From NCBI GenBank assembly GCA_023250495.1, contig JAHFAP010000074.1:1-12262 (forward strand): a stretch of 12,262 bases of DNA, given 5' to 3'. The position numbers and the translations under genes are program-made. The DNA is from Deltaproteobacteria bacterium (GTDB taxonomy: Bacteria > Desulfobacterota > Binatia > UBA9968). Shown here piece after piece: positions 6,560 to 12,262 of the stretch (positions are counted from its first letter, which is position 1; the number at the start of each line of letters is the position of its first letter). The notes below the pieces were generated by a model. It made no database searches. It saw nothing but the letters and a program-made list of their open reading frames with translations, and was not told the DNA's origin.

Positions 6560-7886
6560 GCGGAGTTTTGAGCGCGGCTTTGGCCTGGTCGGCAACCACG
6601 ACCACAATGAGCTTTTCGGGTTGGAGATAGCGCCTGGCCGCGCGCAGCACGTCCTCCCGGCTGATCCCGCGGATGATATCGGGATAACGCTCAGGATAGT
6701 CCAAGCCGAGGCCGAAGAACTCAACCTGAGAAAGAAAATTGGCGACTCTCCGGTTCGTGTCGAGGCGAAGCGGAAAGCTGCCGATGAGATAGTCCTTGGC
6801 TGCCTGCAGCTCCTCCTGGGTGACCCCTTGCTCGCGGATCCTCCGGATCTCCTCGACCGCTACGCGAATCGCCTCTCCCGCGCTCTCGTTTTTCGTCTGC
6901 ATGGCAATTTGGAAGCTGCCAACGTATTTTTCCGCGGCGAACAGGCTGTAGATGGAATAGGCCAGCCCGCGCTCGTTTCGAATCGAGTCCATCAATCGGG
7001 AGGAGAAGCCGCCGCTCCCCAGGATGTAGTTCATCACCTGAATGGCATAGTAATCGGGGTGGCTTCTCGGCACTCCCTCGTGCCCGATGATGATGTTGGC
7101 CTGGGTGAGATCCTTGTTGACTCGGATAAAATTCGCCGAACCGGGAGAGGGAAGCGGGTTTGGCGCCATTGATGGACTTCCCTTCTCCCACGGTCGGAAG
7201 ACCTTGGCAAGTCTTTCGACCATTTCCTGGTGGGAAACGTCTCCGACGACAGCGAGCACCGCCCGATTGGGACGATAATATCGCTGGTAAAACTCAAGCA
7301 GGCTCGCGCGATCAATGCGCTTGACGGAATCCGCAGTCCCCTCCACGGGGCGACCGTACGGGCTCTTGAGAAAGAGAGCCTCCATAAACTTGCTTTCCGC
7401 GATCTGGCCGGGCTCCTCCTCTTTGGCCCTGATCGAGGCCATGACCGATTGTTTCTGCCGGTCGATCTCTTCTGCGGGAAAGACAGATCCGGCAAGCACC
7501 TCCGCGAGCAGCTGGAGCCCTGTATCCAGATCCTTCCTGAGCAGGGTCATGCTCACGGTGGCCGCCTCTTCACTGCATCCAGTGGAGAGCGTGGCCCCAA
7601 GAAAGTCCAGCGTGTCGCTGATCTGCAAGGCCGTGCGGCTCCGCGTCCCATAGGTCAACAGCCGCGCGGCGAGATTGGCGAGCCCTTCGTGATCCGAGGG
7701 TTCATCGCGCGAGCCCGCCTCGATGAGCAAACTGAAGGTCACCATCGGCAGGGCTTTCTGCTCCGAAGTCAAAAGCACCAGCCCGTTTTCAAGAACCGAT
7801 CTGCGAGGCGAAAGCCGCGCCTCCGACCACGGAGGCATGCACAGCACGGCAATGAGCAGCACGGAGACAGTGATGAACTTTTTCAT
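6537..7886 (-). CDS. M16 peptidase-like protein, zinc site lost (inactive partner)
   Basis: A 449-residue exported protein of the M16 (pitrilysin/processing-peptidase) family. The N-terminus MKKFITVSVLLIAVLC is a Sec signal sequence with a plausible cleavage after SEA (about residue 23); the cysteine at 16 does not sit in a good lipobox. The HxxEH zinc motif of the active family is replaced by N71-L-A-A-R75, so catalysis is not expected. The C-terminal half keeps the RGLAYS element (R306, Y310), the R/Y pair that inactive M16B subunits use to bind substrate in characterised heterodimers. Its ATG overlaps the stop of the upstream active M16 gene as ATGA, which implies translational coupling and roughly equal output. 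The two proteins probably form a heterodimeric protease in the periplasm or at the cell surface. The substrate is unknown. Confidence 0.92.
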   Translation of the reverse strand: MKKFITVSVLLIAVLCMPPWSEARLSPRRSVLENGLVLLTSEQKALPMVTFSLLIEAGSRDEPSDHEGLANLAARLLTYGTRSRTALQISDTLDFLGATLSTGCSEEAATVSMTLLRKDLDTGLQLLAEVLAGSVFPAEEIDRQKQSVMASIRAKEEEPGQIAESKFMEALFLKSPYGRPVEGTADSVKRIDRASLLEFYQRYYRPNRAVLAVVGDVSHQEMVERLAKVFRPWEKGSPSMAPNPLPSPGSANFIRVNKDLTQANIIIGHEGVPRSHPDYYAIQVMNYILGSGGFSSRLMDSIRNERGLAYSIYSLFAAEKYVGSFQIAMQTKNESAGEAIRVAVEEIRRIREQGVTQEELQAAKDYLIGSFPLRLDTNRRVANFLSQVEFFGLGLDYPERYPDIIRGISREDVLRAARRYLQPEKLIVVVVADQAKAALKTPLDTGKGL

Positions 7887-9196
7887 TGGCTTTTTTCTTT
7901 CACGGGAATGAGCGTCCCGACCGTGCGCTGGTCCGGGTCGAGGTACTTTTTGGCGACTCTAAGGATGTCGGCCGCGGTCACCGCGCGCACCCCCGCCAAG
8001 TAGCTATCTACAAGCTGCCACTTGGCCACAGACTCATATTGGCCGACCCTCATCGCTTGTCCGAAGATCGAATCCTGGCCGAAGATAAAAGCCGCCTCCA
8101 CCTGGTTTTTTGCCTTTTCAACTTCCCTGTCGCTCACGCGCTCGGATCGAACTTGGGCCACCAATCCATCCACAGCGCGCTCCACTTGAGAAGGGTCCTG
8201 ATCGGGCATGACCTGAGCCGTGAGCGAAAAGACCGATGGGTCCACGGAAAGTCCGTCGTAGTCGGCGCTTACGCTCCGGGCGATCCGCTTGTGGTAAACC
8301 AGCTCCTGATACAGTCTCGAGCTGCGGCCGCTGGCAAGAACGACTGAGAGGAGATCTAAGGCAAAACTATCCGCGTCCTTCAAGTTGGGAACGTGATAGT
8401 AGATCTCCAGAACCGGCAGCTCGGCTTCCTTCTTGAGTATGACTCTCCTCTCCCCTCTTTGCGGCGGCTCCTGGACCGTCACCTTCGGTGGCTCCGCTCC
8501 GCGCGGAATCTTGGCAAATTCCTGCTTGATCTTTGCCAGCATTTCCTGCGTCGCAAAATCCCCCACGACCACGATGAAGGCGTTGTTGGGAACGTAGTAG
8601 GTTTGGTAGTGTTTACGGAGATCATCGCGCGACAGAGCTTGAATATCCGCCATCCAGCCGATGACCGGCCGGCGGTAAGGATGGACGGTATAAGCGACCG
8701 CGCCGGTGACCTCAGCAAGCGCGGTCGCCGGGTTGTCCTCGGTGCGCAGGCGCCTCTCTTCCATGACCACATTCTTTTCGGGATCGAAATAGGCGCCGTC
8801 CAAGAGGGCGCTGGCCATCCGATCGGCCTCGAGTTCAATCTCGACGCCGATCTTGTCGCGGCTCATCGTGGCGAAATAGACCGTATGGTCCTCTGATGTG
8901 AACGCGTTCGAGTTGCCGCCGTTTTTCGCGATAATCCGCGAATACTCCTCGGGCCCGACCTTGGGAGTTCCTTTGAACATCATGTGCTCGAGGAAGTGAG
9001 AGAGACCGCTCTTGCCGTCCTGCTCATTCCTCGAACCCACGCGGTACCATACCTGAAAGGTGACGGCGGCGCTCTTGTGGTCCTCCAGCAGGAGAACTTT
9101 GAGTCCGTTCTCCAGAATAACCTCTTGCACCTGGGAGGCTTGAGCAGGTGTGGTCCAGGATAGAACCAAGAGCAGGAAGAAAATCACGCGGCGCAT
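7883..9196 (-). CDS. Zinc-dependent M16 family peptidase, exported, active subunit
   Basis: A 437-residue zinc endopeptidase of the M16 family. The chosen ATG at 9196 opens a clear Sec signal peptide, MRRVIFFLLLVLSW, with cleavage expected after AQA (about residue 20). A longer in-frame start at 9466 would run deep into the divergent UbiD gene and hide this signal peptide, so I reject it. The catalytic motif HFLEH gives ligands H67 and H71 and the base E70. The distal glutamate ligand is E146 or E147 in VVMEERRL, at the expected distance of about 76 residues. The single-repeat length of about 440 residues is typical of M16B. It is the first gene of a two-gene operon, followed by its inactive paralogue with a 4-bp overlap. 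No strong ribosome binding site is seen, and the promoter is uncertain. Confidence 0.93.
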   Translation of the reverse strand: MRRVIFFLLLVLSWTTPAQASQVQEVILENGLKVLLLEDHKSAAVTFQVWYRVGSRNEQDGKSGLSHFLEHMMFKGTPKVGPEEYSRIIAKNGGNSNAFTSEDHTVYFATMSRDKIGVEIELEADRMASALLDGAYFDPEKNVVMEERRLRTEDNPATALAEVTGAVAYTVHPYRRPVIGWMADIQALSRDDLRKHYQTYYVPNNAFIVVVGDFATQEMLAKIKQEFAKIPRGAEPPKVTVQEPPQRGERRVILKKEAELPVLEIYYHVPNLKDADSFALDLLSVVLASGRSSRLYQELVYHKRIARSVSADYDGLSVDPSVFSLTAQVMPDQDPSQVERAVDGLVAQVRSERVSDREVEKAKNQVEAAFIFGQDSIFGQAMRVGQYESVAKWQLVDSYLAGVRAVTAADILRVAKKYLDPDQRTVGTLIPVKEKSQ

Positions 9197-9259
9197 CTTC
9201 ACATCTGAATAAAGGAAGAAAGCGAAAAGCGCAAGAGTGGGCCGATAACAGGAGTCGAG

Positions 9260-9288
9260 TTGACAGTGCGGGCGCGGAGAAATAGTAT
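9260..9288 (+). promoter_or_regulatory. Sigma-70-like promoter for the UbiD operon
   Basis: A perfect -35 TTGACA (9260-9265), exactly 17 bases of spacer, and a -10 TAGTAT (9283-9288; four of six consensus bases). The expected transcription start is near 9295, giving a very short leader that still contains the GGGAGGAG ribosome binding sequence (9298-9305). No comparable promoter for the divergent M16 operon was found in the same 112-bp gap. Confidence 0.55.
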
Positions 9289-9308
9289 GCCGTTGCTGGG
9301 AGGAGCGC

Positions 9309-10742
9309 ATGCATGACATCACGGACATGAGAGGTTTCATCCGATACCTGGAGGAGATGGGAGAGATCAAAACTCTTGAGGGAGCCGACCTCAACCTCGA
9401 GGTTGGCGCATTGACGGAGCGCGCGGCGGAAAAGGAAGGGCCGGCGCTCCTGTTCAGCCGGTTCAAGGGTTATCCGCCGAGTTTTCGAATCATCTCCAAC
9501 GTTTTCAGGACTTGCAGGCGAACTGCGCCGGCGATGGGGCTCCCTACAGACCTCAAGGGCGTTGAGTTCCTCTATGCTTGGAGAAAGAAGCTCGCGGCCT
9601 TCAAGGCAGTCCCGGTGGAGCAGGTGGAGGGTGGTCCGGTTTGTGAAAATCAGATGGACGAGGATGAAGTAGATCTCTACAAATTTCCCACTCCTATGTG
9701 GCATGAGCTTGACGGCGGACCCTATCTCGGGACCGGCTGCGGCGTGATCACGAAAGATCCAGAGACAGGAAGGATCAACGTCGGCACGTATCGGGTAATG
9801 ATCCAGGAGAAGAACAAGGTCTCGGTCAAAATGAATATGGGAAAGCATGGCCGGCTCGCCTTCGAGCGCAGTCGTGCTGCTGGTAAGCCGTTGCCGGTGG
9901 CAATCACCCTGGGCCAGGGACCGAGCGTTTTTCTCTCCGCGCAGATGCCCTTGCCGCCTGATACGAACGAATACGAGTTTGCCGGTTTCCTCCAGGGATC
10001 TCCAGTGCCTGTGGTCAGGGGAGCCGTGACCGGCCTTCCCATACCGGCCAACGCCGAGGTCGTTCTCGAAGGAGAGATGCCGCCTTTGAAGGACGAGGAG
10101 ATGCCGCGCGAGGGGCCCTTCGGCGAGTGGCCAGGCTACTTTACAGACGCAAACGTAGGAGAAACTCCCGTGATGGTGGTGAAGCGGATCTACTACCGAA
10201 ACGATCCGATCATTCTGGGAGCGCCGCCGCTCAAGCCACCCGCCAGCTATCTCCCCATATCTCTCGGAGCCGCAACGCTGTGGGAACAGTTAGAGAAGGC
10301 GGGGGTCCCGGACGTCAAGGGAGTGTGGGGTTTCGTCTACGGCGGTCAACCGGGACCGTTCACGGTGATCTCGATCCACCAGCGCTACGCCGGCCATTCG
10401 AAGCAGGCGCTGCTGGTCGCCGCCGGAGCGCGCGCCGGCGCTTACGGCGGAAAGTTCGTCGTGGTGGTGGACGACGACATCGACATCGCCAATCCCAATG
10501 ATGTGATTTGGGCCATCGCCACCCGATGCTACGTGCGCGACGGAATCGATGTGGTCAAAAGCGTCTGGGCCTCGGTTTGCGAGCCGGCCATGCCTCCAGA
10601 GGAGCGATCACCGAAAGGTTACGTTTCAGACCGGGTCCTGATCGACGCCTGCCGTCCGTACCGTTGGATGGATGACTTTCCGCAGGTGAACGCCTTTGCC
10701 AAAGAGTTCAAGGACAAGGTGGAGCGGAAGTGGAAGATCTGA
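9309..10742 (+). CDS. UbiD family prFMN-dependent decarboxylase
   Basis: A 477-residue member of the UbiD family, which uses prenylated FMN to remove or add a carboxyl group on aromatic or alpha,beta-unsaturated acids. Compared from memory with the fungal Fdc1 template, the key residues are all present: N157 and H180 for the metal and cofactor, R162 in GTYRVM, a further metal-ligand glutamate at E221 or E223, and the glutamate pair E268/E273 in EGPFGE. AGGAG lies 3 bases before the ATG, and a good promoter is found at 9260-9288. The family includes ubiquinone, menaquinone and aromatic-catabolism enzymes, and this sequence alone does not say which. No ubiX-type prenyltransferase, which makes the cofactor, is in the window. 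It is the first gene of a probable operon with the DUF4126 and hemQ genes. Confidence 0.93.
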   Translation: MHDITDMRGFIRYLEEMGEIKTLEGADLNLEVGALTERAAEKEGPALLFSRFKGYPPSFRIISNVFRTCRRTAPAMGLPTDLKGVEFLYAWRKKLAAFKAVPVEQVEGGPVCENQMDEDEVDLYKFPTPMWHELDGGPYLGTGCGVITKDPETGRINVGTYRVMIQEKNKVSVKMNMGKHGRLAFERSRAAGKPLPVAITLGQGPSVFLSAQMPLPPDTNEYEFAGFLQGSPVPVVRGAVTGLPIPANAEVVLEGEMPPLKDEEMPREGPFGEWPGYFTDANVGETPVMVVKRIYYRNDPIILGAPPLKPPASYLPISLGAATLWEQLEKAGVPDVKGVWGFVYGGQPGPFTVISIHQRYAGHSKQALLVAAGARAGAYGGKFVVVVDDDIDIANPNDVIWAIATRCYVRDGIDVVKSVWASVCEPAMPPEERSPKGYVSDRVLIDACRPYRWMDDFPQVNAFAKEFKDKVERKWKI

Positions 10743-10766
10743 TGGCGAGGAGAACAGCAAGCTGAG

Positions 10767-11381
10767 ATGGGCGCGCTAGAATCATTAAGCCTGGCCATGG
10801 GAACAGCCTGGACCTCGGGCATCAATCTTTACGCCACGATCGCGGCCCTCGGGATTGCAGGCAGAGCGGGCATGATTCAACTGCCGCCGGGCCTCCAGGT
10901 CTTGACCGATCCTTTGGTGATCGGAATTGCCTGTTTCATGTATGTGATCGAATTCGTCGTCGACAAGGTGCCGTACGTCGATAGCGCATGGGATACTGTG
11001 CACACCTTCATCCGCGTTCCGGCCGGAGCTATTCTAGCCGCGCGATCTCTAGGGACCGTCAACCCGGCTCTGGAGCTGGCCGCGCTTCTTGCCGGTGGGA
11101 CGATCGCCTTGGCCGCGCACGGGACCAAAGCGACACTGCGGCTGGCTATCAACGTGAGCCCGGAGCCCTTCAGCAACTGGCTGGCCAGCATCGGCGAAGA
11201 CCTGTCGGTCCTTGGCGGAATCTGGCTGGTCTTCAACCACCCGTTGATCATGCTGCTCCTGGTGCTGGCGTTTCTCGCCCTGGCAGCTTGGTTGATTCCG
11301 AAACTGTTTCACTTGGCCAAGCGTGGATTTCAGATGCTTCGCGAGCGACTCAGAGGGAAACAGGCGACGGGAGCAACTTAG
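10767..11381 (+). CDS. DUF4126 family integral membrane protein
   Basis: A 204-residue membrane protein matching the DUF4126 family, whose function is not known. Recognisable family segments are the N-terminal TSGINLYATIAALG (16-29), DKVPYVDSAWDTVHTFIR (66-83) and the SNWLASIGEDLSVLGG region (136-151). Hydrophobic stretches near residues 5-32, 49-65, 84-120 and 147-178 suggest four to six membrane segments. The C-terminus is basic (KRGFQMLRERLRGK) and probably cytoplasmic. There are no obvious catalytic motifs. It follows the UbiD gene by 24 bp and precedes hemQ by 20 bp, so it is probably in the same transcript. AGGAGA sits about 13 bases before the ATG, a poor spacing, so the start is a little uncertain. 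The neighbours give no firm clue to its role. Confidence 0.85.
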   Translation: MGALESLSLAMGTAWTSGINLYATIAALGIAGRAGMIQLPPGLQVLTDPLVIGIACFMYVIEFVVDKVPYVDSAWDTVHTFIRVPAGAILAARSLGTVNPALELAALLAGGTIALAAHGTKATLRLAINVSPEPFSNWLASIGEDLSVLGGIWLVFNHPLIMLLLVLAFLALAAWLIPKLFHLAKRGFQMLRERLRGKQATGAT

Positions 11382-11401
11382 TTACTTCACAGCGCTGCGC
11401 G

Positions 11402-12250
11402 ATGGCAGAAGATAAAAACACCACCTATCCGCCGGTCCCGCTGACTCTCGAAGGCTCCTACATCCTTCATCAGATGTTTCGGCTCCGCTGGACCACCTGG
11501 AAGGAGCTCAACGAAACCGAGAGGAAAAAAGTTGTCGAAGAGGCAACAGCCTTATTGGAAGCGATGGAGCAAGGGAAGGAGGAGCAGAGCGCGCTCTTTT
11601 CCATGCTCGGGCACAAAGGGGATCTTTTGATCCTCCACTTCCGCCGGACACTTGAAGCATTAAACAGCGCCGAGCTCAGTGTAGCTACTCTGAAGCTGGC
11701 GGAGTTCTTAGAGCCGACGACCTCTTATCTCTCCGTCGTGGAACTTGGGTTATATGAAGCGACGGTACGTCTGTATGAAGCTCTCAAGGAACAGGGCGTT
11801 CAGCCCGGCTCGCCCGAATGGAAGCAGGCTGTCGATTCAGAGCTTGCCAACCAGCGAAAAATAGCCGCTCCCAGGCTTTGGCCTCCGGTCCCGGCGCGGC
11901 GCTACGTCTGCTTTTACCCGATGGACAAGCTGCGCGGCGAGATCAAGAACTGGTACCAGGCGCCGATCACCGACCGGCAGAAGATGATGGCTGAGCACGG
12001 CGTGATCGGCAGGAGATACGCAGGTCAGGTGACGCAGATCATCTCGGGCTCCATCGGCTTCGATGATTGGGAATGGGGCGTCGATCTCTTTGCCGACGAT
12101 CCGCTCGTTTTCAAGAAACTCGTCTATGAGATGCGCTTCGACGAAGCGAGCGCCGTCTACGGCCAGTTCGGCGCTTTCTACGTCGGCATTAGGTTTCCCG
12201 CAGCGAAACTTGGCGCCTTGCTAGAAGGAAAGAATCCCGCCACGAGCTAA
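11402..12250 (+). CDS. hemQ: Coproheme decarboxylase HemQ/ChdC (chlorite dismutase family)
   Basis: A 282-residue member of the chlorite dismutase family. It should catalyse the last step of the coproporphyrin-dependent heme pathway, turning coproheme into heme b by two oxidative decarboxylations in the cytoplasm. Using the Listeria enzyme as a template from memory, all marker residues fall at the expected spacing: R158, catalytic Y172 in FYPMDK, K176, proximal heme ligand H199 in EHGVIG, Q212 in TQIISGS and R245 in EMRFDEAS. The glutamine in place of the distal arginine of true chlorite dismutases argues against chlorite detoxification. The segment GFDDWEWGVDLFADDP (219-234) is highly typical of HemQ. 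The ATG at 11402 has no clear ribosome binding site. A longer in-frame reading back to 10988 overlaps the DUF4126 gene and is rejected. It is the last gene of the apparent operon; the window ends 12 bp later. Confidence 0.93.
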   Translation: MAEDKNTTYPPVPLTLEGSYILHQMFRLRWTTWKELNETERKKVVEEATALLEAMEQGKEEQSALFSMLGHKGDLLILHFRRTLEALNSAELSVATLKLAEFLEPTTSYLSVVELGLYEATVRLYEALKEQGVQPGSPEWKQAVDSELANQRKIAAPRLWPPVPARRYVCFYPMDKLRGEIKNWYQAPITDRQKMMAEHGVIGRRYAGQVTQIISGSIGFDDWEWGVDLFADDPLVFKKLVYEMRFDEASAVYGQFGAFYVGIRFPAAKLGALLEGKNPATS

Positions 12251-12262
12251 TACAAAACGGCT

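Noticed and set aside
7230..8003. 257-codon plus-strand open frame across the junction of the two M16 genes
   Set aside because: It is antisense to both peptidase genes, which show clear signal peptides and family motifs; the translation itself is unrecognisable.
9197..9466. 90-residue N-terminal extension of the active M16 peptidase
   Set aside because: It would overlap the first 158 bp of the UbiD gene and place a clear Sec signal peptide in the middle of the protein. The ATG at 9196 explains the signal peptide directly.
10742..10765. Small overlapping frame starting ATGGCGAGG just after the UbiD gene (TGATG overlap)
   Set aside because: It encodes only seven residues before a stop and has no ribosome binding site of its own. 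It could at most be a leader, with no evidence for that.
10988..11401. 138-residue N-terminal extension of HemQ
   Set aside because: It overlaps the DUF4126 gene in another frame and has no family similarity. HemQ proteins start close to the segment that begins at 11402.
11402..12250. True chlorite dismutase (chlorite detoxification)
   Set aside because: The distal position carries Q212 instead of the arginine of chlorite dismutases, and the Y172/K176 pair of coproheme decarboxylases is present.

Overview
The window holds nine protein-coding genes, densely packed, with no tRNA, rRNA, CRISPR array, insertion sequence or phage gene that I could recognise. Gene content suggests an uncultivated, environmental, probably diderm bacterium. 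Signal-peptide-bearing M16 peptidases, a UbiD-family decarboxylase, a xanthine-dehydrogenase-type molybdoenzyme and a triple-GAF histidine kinase would fit a soil or groundwater lineage such as former Deltaproteobacteria, NC10, Rokubacteria or Tectomicrobia. This placement is an inference from gene content only.

Layout. (1) 107-2353, plus strand: a soluble sensor histidine kinase with three tandem GAF domains. (2) 2354-2424: a short junction between convergent genes, with an 8-bp tandem repeat and a candidate bidirectional terminator. (3) 2398-6480, minus strand, read right to left: a single-domain response regulator, a class II CCA-adding tRNA nucleotidyltransferase, and a large molybdopterin-binding subunit. 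The last two are joined by a GTGA stop/start overlap. (4) 6500-6559: a compact control region. The terminator-like hairpin that ends the peptidase operon lies directly below a good sigma-70-like promoter for the response regulator. (5) 6537-9196, minus strand: two M16 peptidases joined by an ATGA overlap. The first has an intact HxxEH zinc site and the second has lost it, the usual pattern of an active/inactive heterodimer. (6) 9197-9308: a divergent intergenic region with a strong promoter candidate facing right. (7) 9309-12250, plus strand: UbiD-family decarboxylase, DUF4126 membrane protein and HemQ/ChdC coproheme decarboxylase, with gaps of 24 and 20 bp and probably one operon.

How the genes may work together. 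The two peptidases very likely form one complex outside the cytoplasm. HemQ carries all the residues expected of a coproheme decarboxylase, so the organism probably makes heme by the coproporphyrin route. The UbiD protein is a prFMN-type decarboxylase of unknown substrate. The histidine kinase and the response regulator could be partners, but nothing in the sequence proves it. The most unusual feature is a perfect four-unit 7-bp repeat inside the coding sequence of the CCA-adding enzyme, between two metal-ligand positions of its HD domain. I saw no convincing sign of a wholly new multi-gene system; most of the window is recognisable housekeeping and metabolic content.
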